A model generated the notes under the pieces. That model did no database searches and was not told where the DNA came from. It saw nothing but the letters and a program-made list of their open reading frames with translations. From NCBI GenBank assembly GCA_036924285.1, contig JAYKYS010000001.1:29015501-29079500 (forward strand): 64,000 nt of DNA, written 5' to 3'. Shown in pieces: positions 10,463-20,720 of this stretch. This stretch comes from Asterella californica. Taxonomy: Eukaryota; Streptophyta; Marchantiopsida; Marchantiales; Aytoniaceae. The translations under genes were made by a program, and so were the position numbers. Numbering within the stretch: the stretch's first letter is position 1; every line of letters begins with the position of its first letter.

Positions 10463-11902
10463 TCACCTTCTCTTCTCTTCCAACAACGCTTCGTGTTGGT
10501 TCTTGGCGATGTACGCATGCACTGATAGGGCTTCTATCGGATCTTCCCATCCAGTATCCCTTCTGATCGTAGCAGCTGTCCTCATCAATGTTTCACGCGC
10601 CATCTTCCCTTTCTGTTTCATGGAGATGGCGGATGACCACAATCCACTTGGCTCAACCTCCTTGTTGAAACTCCTCTCAGCCTGATCCTCAACCCTTGTG
10701 CCATAAGTTCCAGCTTCCACCATTGCAACTGCTTGCGCTGATAGGTGGTCCTCAACCAACTTCTTCATCCCTCCCCTACCAAAGTTGGTCTGAAGAAGTG
10801 CACCAGTATCCCTCAACGCTACCTTCCCATCCTTCCAGAAGATCACTCCTTGCTGCAGAATATCTGTGAACTCCTTGCAATCTCTGCGCGGATGATCAGT
10901 ACCATCGCACCAGATACACCGCTGGATCCAGCCTTGCTTCTCAACCGGTCTTACTCCACTTGTAGATCCCTTCTCTTCCAATCTGGTGAGCTTGATCTGC
11001 AGATCTCTCATTCCACGCAATATCTCCTCAAGGTTTGAGTCATCCTTCTTCGGAGATACCATGGGTGCCTGAACAACTGGAACAACCGGAACAACAGGAA
11101 CAGCTGGAGCAACAGGTACTACTTGTCTAGCAACAGGAACTGATCGGACTACAGGAACAGGTGTTACAGCTGTAGGTGTTGGCGCCAGTCTTCTAACAGG
11201 AACTTTCTCTCTTCTCCGCTCCCTCTTGGTAAGCAGACCAACAGCTTCCTCAACCTTCTTCCAGCTGCTGGTCAATCCATCGTCCTCCTCCCGGTCTTCC
11301 AGAAGTACCTCTAGCTTCTCTTGCAACTTCTCATCTGCAGCCCGAAGAAATAGCTCTGTCTTGTTGGACTGCAACGTCAACTTCTCCATCCTGGTCAGCC
11401 GTGAAAACTGCTTCTCAAACTCTCTGAGCAACTCAGTAGCTTGTAAACCCTTCCTTGGTTGCTCAACCCACTCCAAGAATGACTTCTTGGTGACTCGATC
11501 AGAGTCCTCCAGGAAGTACTCATCCATCAAGGCACGAGCAAAAGTCTCCCAATCCTTGTTAAAATGCTTCGTTAGCATTTTAACATGATCCCTAATCTCT
11601 AGAGCTGCTGCCAACTCAAACGTCTCAATCATCTCATCTTCTGAGACCCGGTTCAGCTCCATCTCCTTCACATAATGTCTCAGATACCTTGAGACATCTC
11701 TTCCATCAAACTGGTCAATCCTGCTGACCACCGCTTGTAGCGCCTTTGTTGCCAAAGCTTCCTTCCGCTCATCAGATTGTTGCTGCCGTAAGAACATAGT
11801 GAAAGCTTGGAACATCGATGCAGTCGCTGGATCCAACTGCACCTTCGGCAACCCACTTGAACCACTAGCTCCATCTCCATCACCTTTCCCATCCCCACTC
11901 AT
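10463..11902 (-). CDS. gag: Element C Gag (capsid/nucleocapsid) protein
   Basis: It encodes the structural protein that packages element RNA in cytoplasmic particles. The frame opens further upstream, but the first ATG is at 11902 (MSGDGKG...), giving 479 residues. Counting from 11923, residues ~25-240 form a helical capsid-like region (LRHYVKEMEL, WETFARALMDEYF). A Pro/Val-rich linker follows, then one CCHC zinc knuckle, CIWCDGTDHPRRDC (Cys336, Cys339, His344, Cys349), then an unusual ~135-residue tail. The frame ends in TGA (10463-10465) but continues open in the same frame for another 48 codons, to a TAG. No frameshift is visible inside gag. Confidence 0.9.
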   Translation of the reverse strand: MSGDGKGDGDGASGSSGLPKVQLDPATASMFQAFTMFLRQQQSDERKEALATKALQAVVSRIDQFDGRDVSRYLRHYVKEMELNRVSEDEMIETFELAAALEIRDHVKMLTKHFNKDWETFARALMDEYFLEDSDRVTKKSFLEWVEQPRKGLQATELLREFEKQFSRLTRMEKLTLQSNKTELFLRAADEKLQEKLEVLLEDREEDDGLTSSWKKVEEAVGLLTKRERRREKVPVRRLAPTPTAVTPVPVVRSVPVARQVVPVAPAVPVVPVVPVVQAPMVSPKKDDSNLEEILRGMRDLQIKLTRLEEKGSTSGVRPVEKQGWIQRCIWCDGTDHPRRDCKEFTDILQQGVIFWKDGKVALRDTGALLQTNFGRGGMKKLVEDHLSAQAVAMVEAGTYGTRVEDQAERSFNKEVEPSGLWSSAISMKQKGKMARETLMRTAATIRRDTGWEDPIEALSVHAYIAKNQHEALLEEKRR

Positions 11903-11960
11903 GACTGCCAATCTCTTCTTCAAAGTTCACACACAGAAGAAATCTCCACCCTAGACCTTC

Positions 11961-11975
11961 ACGTCGAGTTCACCA
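11961..11975 (-). promoter_or_regulatory. Element C candidate primer-binding site
   Basis: On the minus strand TGGTGAACTCGACGT begins 3 nt after the 5' LTR ends. TGG complements a tRNA CCA end. I could not assign the tRNA; it does not look like the common initiator-Met site (TGGTATCAGAGC). Confidence 0.55.
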
Positions 11976-11978
11976 CCG

Positions 11979-13998
11979 TATCGTGTCGGATATTTTGTGC
12001 GTGAAGGATGTCCAGGAAAACGCGAGGTTCCTGGCTGTGGAGATGCTGTGTGCCAAACAGAGACAAGACAGAGAAGAACAACCACGAAAAGGAATGCTGC
12101 GATATACCACTCTGAAAGTATGTACACTGTCAGTTCTTTCTCCAAATAGCACAAAACTGAGGAAAAGACCAGAGCGGTCTGTAACCTACTTCAGAAGCCC
12201 TAAAACAAACCCCTGAAACGTAACCCTAGTCTTGAATCGCCAAAATGTAGCTCAAAGCAAGAGGAACTTCTCTTTGCTAACAACCAGAGCCACAACAGTA
12301 TCATGCGATCCAAACCCAAGTCCAAACCACATCCACACACTAGCTCTTGGCTAAAGCTAGCTACCACAAGCCATACACAACCAACTAAGTCCTTAACGAA
12401 CTCAAAAGGACGAAACCTGTAGCGAAGGAACCGAAAAAGACCTATCTGGGAACTTTCTCCTTTCGCCAAACGATCTTCAAATGTTGATAGGGTCTCCTTC
12501 CCTGACTCCGTTGGCCCAAGAAACCTTCAGAACCGACTCCCGATAGTCGAGATATCGTCAGTTTTCGGTCGCAGGTGACCGAACCTTCAAAAACTCCTCC
12601 CTACGGCTTAAAACCGCTCACACCGCACAAACGGATCGTCTAAACTGATATCCGTCTTCGCTGGTAGGTAGATCTGGCTACCCTGAACCCAACAAGACTC
12701 CAAACAAGCCGTTTGGAGTTCCCCTTGCAAAACTACTCGAGAAATTTGGTCGCAGGCTACAAAAAACTGACGTAAATCGGCTCCCTGCGGCTCAAATTTG
12801 CTCACCACACCCAAACCAACAATCCAATTCACTTACAGTCTTCTCCTATGCGTACATGAGGACTCCCTGATCGCGTAGGCACCAAGAACGAAGAGCTTGG
12901 CTCACCGATCGCGAAGAACAATCCAATCTCAGGTCGTAGGCGATGAAAACTTGACGCAAGCGCTTCCCTGCGAGCCAATTTCTCTCACAACTCTCAAACC
13001 GCCCGATAAAACTTTGTATCGTCTTCAATTTCCTGAAGAACTCGTTGTTCTGATCCCGATGGATCCAAGGACAGCAAATTTGGACTCCGGAACGGCCCGA
13101 ACGGTCCAACTCTCCTTCACAGGTAACTGAAAACTCCAATTCTGCTCCCTGCGTCTCAATTTCTCCCAGAACACAACCCCCGATCCCTCTCTTCAAGAAC
13201 CGTCTTAACCTGTGCGTAGCCTGCACAGATCTGAACCCGATGACACCTTGCGCGCGTGTATTGGACTTCCCAATTCTCCCAAACATCCACCGACAGGTCG
13301 CAGGAACAAGCAAGCCCCTTAAGCAGCCCCCTTGCAACAGTCTGTACGTACGAAGTTCAACCCTCAATAATAAGAAGCAGGCCCCTTGCGTGTTTGATAT
13401 AACGCCTGAAGCCCTAAATACCCAGTCAGCAAGTAACTAGGGGCCTAGCTTGATTTTACCTTTTTCCGAATCGCATAACTTCTTCTCTGGATGTCCAAAC
13501 GAAATAAACAAGATGCCCATGGAAAGCTGACAAAGAGCTCTATCCATCTATGCGATAAAAGTAAAGATCCGAAGTTGCGCCAAAAGCTCGTAAGCTGGGG
13601 CCTAGCTTGTTTTCTCCATCTTTCGAGTCCTGTAACTTCTTCACTATGCGTCCAAACGAAGTAGACAAAGTGCCTTTGGAAAGCTGACAAGGAGCTCTAT
13701 CCACTGGTGCGATAAGAACGAAGATCCGAAGTGGTGCCAAAAACCCGTAAGCTGGGGCCTAGCTTATTTTCTCCATCTTTCGAGTCCTGTAACTTCTCCA
13801 CTAGGCGTCCAAACGAAGTAGACAAAGTGCCTTTGGAAAGCTGACAAGGAGCTCTACCCATCTATGTGATGAAAATGGAGATCTGAGATTGTGCCAAAAG
13901 CCTGTAAGCTGGGGCCTAGCTTGTCTTCTCATGAGTGTCTTTGGAGCAACAAGTATCGAAGTTTGAATTTCAAGTAGGAGCCGGTCCACGACACGACA
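11979..13998 (-). repeat. Element C 5' LTR (right copy)
   Basis: This 2020-bp copy is the promoter-bearing LTR of element C, since gag lies immediately downstream on the minus strand. It has the same termini and internal repeats as the left LTR. The U3, R and U5 limits cannot be set from sequence alone. Confidence 0.95.
13440..13910. repeat. Three 157-bp tandem repeats in the U3 end of the right LTR
   Basis: Units start at 13440, 13597 and 13754, with a partial fourth start at 13911. Phase and copy number match the left LTR, as expected from reverse transcription of one template. Confidence 0.9.
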
Positions 13999-14002
13999 AC
14001 GG
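13999..14002. repeat. Target-site duplication of element C, right copy (ACGG)
   Basis: Second copy of the ACGG duplication; element B sequence continues immediately after it. Confidence 0.75.
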
Positions 14003-14654
14003 CTGCTTCCGCTGTTCAATTCTTGGCCACGCCTCAATTTCACCTTCGATTCTACTCAGCTACTCTCCAATGTCAGCTTCCCGGGAGCTCACAGAAACGC
14101 CTTTGCTCCCTGCCTTCCGCGCTTCAGCAATTCGGTCTCGCCCTTCGCCTAGCTGCCAACTGGTCCTCACCTCGCTCGCTTTCCTTTCTTGATTTCCTCT
14201 CGCGAAGCTCACTCTCGGAATTCGATCTTCTCCACCAAGAGTGTTCCTGCTGCGGGAAGCTGAGAATCCACTAATGCGCTTCGGTATCTTCCTCGCAGTT
14301 TAGGGATTTCGACCCTAGATGACCTACCTAACCTACCTACCTGTTCGGTGCGACCCAGTAGGTACAACTACTCCTTTACTGAAAAAGCCGTGGTTAGACC
14401 TTCGCGGTCGCTGTCTTTCGGAAGGTGGATGTCTTCCGCCGTCTTCCGTCTTCCGAAGACGCAACTGAGAAGACGTTCTTCAGAAGATGGTCATCTTCCG
14501 AAGAAGTCAACTTATTATTACAAACAGCTCGTAAGATCATCTTCCTGCTAAGGAAGACGTAACCTTAAGTAACAACGCTTCTTCAGTTATACAAACAAGT
14601 TATTAATCATAAAATTTTAAAAATTCGTGAATCTTGTAATTTGTGGGCACCACA
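14003..14654. mobile_element. Element B: right arm
   Basis: This is the part of B to the right of element C. It has no convincing coding region. The stretch 14430-14530 repeats the CTTCCGAAGA motif seen in the left arm near 3500-3570, which ties the two arms together as one element. The terminal 70 bases are AT-rich and end ...GGGCACCACA at the AGTTT duplication. Confidence 0.7.
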
Positions 14655-14659
14655 AGTTT
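14655..14659. repeat. Target-site duplication of element B, right copy (AGTTT)
   Basis: Second copy of the 5-bp duplication. It is followed directly by CATGATGTC, the continuation of element A's coding frame. Confidence 0.9.
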
Positions 14660-15326
14660 CATGATGTCATTATTGACACCATCAAACGAAAAAGGCAATT
14701 GGCAAGGGAAACCGCTGTGTCTAATGCATTAGACACAAGGATATCAAGAGAGGAAGAGTTAGAACTAGCTCAATGCTGCATCAACCGCAAAGTTCGGTTT
14801 TGAGGGTGATAGTGATGACAAGGTCTCTAGTCATTACACTAGAGGACATTGGGCTAGAGCTACTACCGAAGCCTTAGTGAAGGTAGGAGAGATGATAGAT
14901 CCGGTGGTTGCTCTCATTGATCATGGATCAGAGATCAATATTGTCTCTAAGGACATCTACAAGCAAGGTAGATGGCCTGTTGATATAGATCATGGTTGGA
15001 TGATCAGAACAGCGAACAACACACGCGGAGAACTCTATGGAGCTTGTCCTGATGTGAGAGTGAAGGTTGGAGATGTGACTATTGAACAAAACTTCTTTGT
15101 TCAAGATAGTACATCATACCCGGTGATACTCGATCAACCTTACATTACAGTTGTGAGGATGGAGACCAAGGTTTTGGATGATGGATCTGCTTATGCACGG
15201 ATCAGAAGTCAGGATGGCAAGAGAGCGGTACCATTTCTAACTGTATCAGCAAACCACGAGCGAAACAGAGATTATCTGAGGGGTGGCTCCTTGCCTAAAG
15301 TCACGGAGGAGTTCAAGGATTTTTGA
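14660..15326 (+). pseudogene. Element A: gag-pro region with protease, right part
   Basis: It continues the frame broken at 142 (HDVIIDTIKRKRQL...), similar to element C. A one-base T insertion near 14804 shifts the frame. From 14877 an open stretch of 149 codons carries the protease with VVALIDHGSEINIVS, the same DHGS box as in C, and TSYPVILDQPYI. It ends at a TGA after EEFKDF, two codons from the equivalent stop in C. Protein similarity to C is high throughout. Element A is therefore an older, divergent member of the same family, and is no longer functional. Confidence 0.9.
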
Positions 15327-18300
15327 CAAGTACTGCTATAGAGCGAGGACATAGTGGTACACTGGAGAAGGTACTCTCGCTAGAGAAAGAAAATGTTTTT
15401 TGTACAGGAGTTGTGAGATTTTCTGGGAGTGGATTTGCTACACATACACGACTTGCTGATTTGCAAAAGTGGGAGCAGAAAGTTGTGAGAAAAACTTAAA
15501 AAGACCTGAAGAGGATGATAAGATAGAATGTGTTTATTTGGAGTTAGGATTGGGAGATTTCATCGATGAACTTGCTATGCATGAGCAAGAAGATGAGGAT
15601 CATGTGGTGGAAGTACACTCTAGGGAGCTCTATATAGCTATAGAGTCATTCGTAGATCCTGAAGTTAGAGTTGATACTAGGTACAAAAGGGTAGACAAGA
15701 AGGTAAAACTTGTTGCTTAGCCATTACCTAGTGATTCTAACCAGCGAGTCCAACAATCTTCGAAGGAGAAAAGCTTAAGAGATCTTAGCCGAGTCGGTCA
15801 CAAGTTCACTGAAGCTACGCTCAAGGAGTTGAAGGTTGGTTCTGCAGATTTTCTTTTGCCTGTGGAGGAGAATAGGTTTAGGGAGATGTTAACCTAGGCA
15901 CGAGAAAGCTTTTGCCTTTGAAGCCTCAGAAATCGGATGTGTAGATCCTAGCATTGTGGCGCCAATGATCAAATTCACAGTTTCACATGCTCCTTGGGAC
16001 TTGAGGCCAATTCCTGTACCTAGAGCGCATCTACCGAAACTCATAGAGCTCTTGAAGGAGAAGATGCAGATGAAGATCTTGGAACCATCGTTTGCACCAT
16101 ACTCTAGTCGTTGGTTTACAGTACCAAAGAAGAGCGGTGCATTACGGTTCATCCAAGATATGCAACCTGTGAACCAAGTGACCATCAGAAATACAGGCAT
16201 ATGACCTATCGGAGAGTTTGCTGAAGCGTTTGCTGGGAGGGCTATTTACTCTATAGGAGATTTTTACTCTGGATACGATCAGTTTCAACTTGCTGAACAG
16301 AGTAGAGATATCACCGTCATGAAGACACCGTTGGGGTTGGTCAGAATGTGCACGCTACCACAAGGAGCAACGAACTCGGTAGCGCATATGATGAACGAGA
16401 TGAACAAGGTTCTCCGTGAGTTCATTCTTGAGAAGACCATGCCTTTCTTGGATGACATTCCAATTAAGGGGTGCGTTGAGGAGGAAAAAGATGAGGCAAT
16501 GAATCAGAAGGGGTGTAGAAACTTTGTTGTTGATCACATTTCAGATTGTGATAAAATCTTATCGCGACTTGAAGAGGCGCACTTGACACTATCAGGTGCC
16601 AAGTCTTCATTTGGAGTGCGAGAAGTTGTGATTGTGGGGCACCTATGTGGATGGTTTGGACGCAAACCTGATCCTGGTAAAGTGGATGCTATACGGCGGA
16701 TGAAGGATACTTGTGGTTCAACAACAGAGGTGAGAAGGTTTCTTGGAGCTTGTGTCTTCTATCATGTGTGGATTCCACATTTTGCACATGTGGCTGATCC
16801 TCTTTATGATCTGTTGAGAAAGCACAAGAGGTTTGAATGAGAGGAGAGGCATATTGAGGCAATTCAGAGATTGAAACAGTTGTTATCTTCTCCACTTATA
16901 CTTCGTCGTGTGAGCTACGAGGATAACAAACCAGTGATACTTACTGTTGATACTAGTCCGATAGCCATTGGATGGGCAGTAGGACAGGATGATGAAGAAG
17001 AGAATCGGTTTGCAGTCAGATTTGGAGCGAAGGTGTTGAGTGAGCGACATAGAAACTATCCTCAAGTGAAGAGAGAGTTATGGGGAGTAGTTACAGCTAT
17101 GAAAGCTGAAAAGGACTATTTGATTGGAGCGCCAGTAATAGTAGAAATAGATTGTTTACCACTATTAGGGATGATTACAAATTGCAACACCCCTGATATT
17201 TCTATGCTACGCTGGATTGCTTACATCAAGTCCTTAAATCCTGAGTTCCGACACATAGCGGGGAAGAACAATCCAGTAGCTGATATGTTATCTCGTGCGA
17301 GGTATGAGGATGAGGAGGAAATGATAGAAGATACAGAAGATGTTGGTACTACTGTTTTCTGTAGAGCTCAAGGAGGTGAGAGTGAGCATTCAAAACCGTT
17401 CATGGAGGAGCTATATGAAGGAGAATGGATAGACATAGGACGCTATCTAAGCCTGTTGACTAGATAGTCAGGATGGAGTGATGCCCACTTTAAACAAATC
17501 AGGAGGAAGGCTTATAACTACTTGCTACAAGGTGGTTATTTGTGGAAACATGCTAAGCAAGGTGGTAAGATGCCACAAAGGGTTGTGTGTAAGGTTGACA
17601 TGCAGAAGTTACTCATGCAGGAGTTTCATGAGAGCTTGTGGACAGGACATAGAGGTATTTATGCCACCTTTACAAAGCTGAAGGAGAGATATTGGTGGCG
17701 TAACATGTATAGAGATGTAGTTCAATTTGTGGAGACATGCCAAACCTGCCAAGAGTATCCAGGAATTCGGCATCGAGATGAGTTACATCCTACTTATCCA
17801 CTTGCAATGCATTATAAATGGGTAGTAGATCTTGTTATTATGCCAGTTGGTATATGGCAGATGCGATACTTAGTTTTGGCACGTGAGGATTTGTCCAACC
17901 AAGTGGAAGGGCGAGCCTTACGAACAAAATCCACAGAGGGAGTCTGCAAATTCTTGTTGGAAGATGTGATTTGTAGATATGGTTGTGTTGGGAAGATCAC
18001 GGCTGATCGAGGGGAGCTGAACAATGATGAGGCTAAAGCGTTCTTCAAGAGGTGTGGTGTGAAGTTAGCTCTCATCACAGCTTACAATCCGGAGGGTAAT
18101 GCGAAGAGTGAACGTGGTCATCCTCCTATTGTGAAAGCTATTGTGAGGAGAGGGCAAGAGAATGGCCAAGATTTCTTCCGTTTGCATTATGGGCTGATCG
18201 TTCAACTCATAGTTCAATTACGGGATATATGCCGGCGGAGTTGATGCAGGGGCAGAAACCTATCATGCCTATTGAGGAGCACATACCCACTTGGAGTGTT

Positions 18301-18795
18301 CTACCTTGGGAGGATGGTATGTCTACAGAAGATCTTCTTGCTGTCCGAATCCGTCAACTAGAGAGAAGACCTGAAGATGTAGAGATTGCATTGGAGAAGC
18401 TGAAAGAGGCGCGCTTGAGAAACAAAGACAGATTCGATAAGCGTCATCGATTAAGGCCGAAGGAGATTAAAGAAGGAGATTGGGTGTTGGTCTACGATAG
18501 TACCTTGGACAACCAACACAGTGCGCTTAGAAAATTCTCTAAACGATGGTTTGGTCCGTATGTGGTTCTTGTCGTGCTTGACAATGCCATATATTCACTA
18601 AGACAGCTTGATGGGGCAGAGCTCAAGGTTCTCATTGCAGGCAAGCGTGTGAAACTCTTCAAGAAGCGAGATGAAGGGATAAGCATGGAGGAAGTCGGAG
18701 CAGAGTTTGATATCTTGGATGATGACGGAGAAGATTTGGATGACGAAGATAGTGCTAACGACAACATCAGTGAAGAAGATGAAGATATAGTGTGA
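15327..18795 (+). pseudogene. Element A: decayed pol (RT, RNase H, integrase)
   Basis: This is the full-length counterpart of element C pol in pieces. Lesions I can place: TAG at 15718-15720, a TAG with frameshift near 15890, TGA at 16202-16204, TGA at 16838-16840 (Trp in C), TAG at 17465-17467 (Gln in C), and a frameshift between about 18165 and 18228. Catalytic landmarks are retained: FLDDIPIKGC, VDTSPIAIGW, HESLWTGH...CQTCQ, TADRGEL...AKSERG, RWFGPYVV. The C-terminal acidic tail ends at 18795. The lesions were fixed after transposition, so this copy is dead but diagnostic for the family. Confidence 0.95.
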
Positions 18796-18841
18796 TGCCA
18801 ACCACAACTTGTGAGTGTTGGCTCATACCGGAGGATGCGCA

Positions 18842-18858
18842 GGTTTAGAAGGGGTGGA
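18842..18858 (+). promoter_or_regulatory. Element A polypurine tract
   Basis: AGAAGGGGTGGA lies directly before TGTCGTGTTGTGG, which matches the start of the element C LTR. The upstream 20 bases (CCGGAGGATG...) are also shared with C. Confidence 0.85.
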
Positions 18859-20720
18859 TGTCGTGTTGTGGTTCAGCTCCTGTGTGGAATTCTTGTGTAA
18901 CCTATGTTGTGTTTCTTTTCTGTGTTTCGTGAACCGTATCGCGTTACTCACCGAACGGTGTGATGAGTGCCACGTTTGTGATTATCTGTTTAAGTGATCG
19001 CACGGTAGAGGAACATGTCAAGTCATCGATCTGTGCGCGTTCACTTTAGTGGTCCTTGTCGCCGCATTTGTGTATAAAATGGTGGGTCGAAGGTTCATAC
19101 GGCATTCTCTCTCAGCGGGTGATTCGTGAGGGTTCTCGATGGTCTGCATGGAGGAGTGAAGAACTGCTAGAGTGGTGGTTATGGACAGAGGTGTGTTACC
19201 GGCTCCGGATCTTCCTTTCCCGAATTCGTTTCACATCAAGCTTCATTGTATCCACCGTGATCACTTTCGACAGTGGTTAGTTGCATACTTTGACGATGAA
19301 TTCATGGGAAGAATGATGGAGTTATAGCTTCCGGTGATCCTTCCGATCGTAACATACGGAGAGACTTGGGATATGACGGTGTACATTTTGTTGTGAGGAA
19401 CAATGGATCTCAACTATCCATCGAACGTTCCTTTCAACCTTTGGGTCGATGTCCGATGTCATTGCAGACCGAAGATCAATCATGGGGCTTGGATCGTGAG
19501 AAACTTCGGGCAAGAATATTACAATCGAGTGATAGCTTCAGCGTTTCCTTTTGTCGTACCTTTTATTGTAGTACGTTTCCAGGTTGTAATATTGACGTTG
19601 TATTAGTCTGCGACTCACTGGTTTCATTCTAGTTGAGCGCTTTTGTGTAGTTACGGACCGCGAAGAATTCATCGACATATCTGAAAGATTTTCTGAGGTC
19701 TTAGAGTCTTGTTGATGTCTTGTGTCTCCTTGGAGAGTAAAAATTCGTTCTAAGGGAAAACGTTAAGTGGAGAAAAGACAAAAGTAAAGATCTTTTTGCT
19801 CCTATTGGTCCACTTTTGGACCAATGGTGTTCTAGCTGATCTTCGCGACGTTTCTGTGGTTTCTGGAGGCTTCGGAGGTCCATTTGAAAAAACGAAGGGT
19901 ATGGTTGGAGAGCTCTCGACCGGGGCTACAATCTGGGCTGAAGAATCGGTCGATTTGATGAAAGCATGAGCGCGTTATGATCGATTGAGTGGAGGGGGTG
20001 CAATTCGTACCTACCGCTACGTTTCTAGTTGTTCCGAGAGACTCACGAGGAGTTTTTAGGAGCTGTCTGTTGGGTTGGAGAGCTGACGACGTGCTGGTCG
20101 TTTTGATATCAATTTCATTGGATTCTTGATCGATTTGGATTCTGAACCGACCGATTGAAGTTGAGAAGTGCAGACGTGATAAGACGGGAACAGCGAACTG
20201 TGATAGTCATGGATAGTTTGCTATTGTTTAAGTTCTGAGTCGAATTTCTGAGTGAAACTTTCCAGGATTGAAGCATGTCTTATCAGTAAGATACTTGCGA
20301 AGTTTCACCTCAAATGGTCGAGTAGTTTGTTCAGAATCTTGGATCAAATGTACCTGGGTCTGTAAAGCTCTGAAGTTAGCACAGATTACAGTTTGATCCA
20401 TATCTGAGAAATGGTTTAAGATTTCGACCTGAAAATTATTTAGGGTAGGAGTGAAGGGTCCAATCAAGCTTCCTGTGAAGTTTGATCATCATTGGTCGAC
20501 TGGTTTGAGAGGACTGAGGTCTCAAAGTTCGAAGATACTTCTGTTATTAGCAGTTTCGAGTTTTTCGGTATCATCTATTGTTATTTTGGTCATTTTCGAG
20601 CAATTTGGAGAGGAGTTTGTTGCTGAAACTGCCATGCCTGCATGCAACTCGACATTGGAGGATGTGGGGCTGATTTCAGCTCTTGGTGATGAAGAAGAAC
20701 GGAGTCGTCATGAATCTTAA
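18859..20720 (+). repeat. Element A 3' LTR (right limit not resolved)
   Basis: It starts TGTCGTGTTGTGG right after the polypurine tract. Only the tip resembles the C LTR; the rest has diverged beyond easy recognition. Repeated blocks of the type GAAGTTT...TGGTCGA(C/G)T occur near 20,305 and 20,475. The partner 5' LTR lies outside the window, so the end cannot be set; by analogy with C a length near 2 kb is expected. Confidence 0.55.

Larger units (their letters stand above)
3916..13998 (-). mobile_element. Element C: nearly intact Ty3/gypsy LTR retrotransposon
   Basis: It is 10,083 bp long, flanked by the 4-bp duplication ACGG (3912-3915 and 13999-14002). On the minus strand the order is 5' LTR (13998-11979), primer-binding site, gag, protease, reverse transcriptase, RNase H, integrase, polypurine tract, 3' LTR (5924-3916). 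The order RT-RH-INT places it in Ty3/gypsy (Metaviridae). The LTRs differ by roughly 25-30 substitutions and two indels by eye (about 98.5% identical), so it is a fairly young insertion. No chromodomain is visible at the pol C-terminus. Two in-frame stops lie between gag and protease, so it may be non-autonomous or may use readthrough. Confidence 0.95.
143..14654. mobile_element. Element B: insertion of uncertain class, itself split by element C
   Basis: B interrupts element A and is flanked by a perfect 5-bp duplication (AGTTT). Removing B restores the A reading frame ...K-E-F-H-D-V.... Excluding C, B is about 4.4 kb (143-3915 plus 14003-14654). Its ends are TGTAGTGACG... and ...GGGCACCACA, a weak terminal inverted repeat (13 of the first 19 bases pair by my count). 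I see no long direct terminal repeat, so it is not an obvious LTR element. The TGT... end with 5-bp duplication fits LTR elements and also Ginger-type DNA transposons. Both subterminal regions are full of GTCTTC/GAAGAC. Class is unresolved; the boundaries are solid. Confidence 0.8.
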
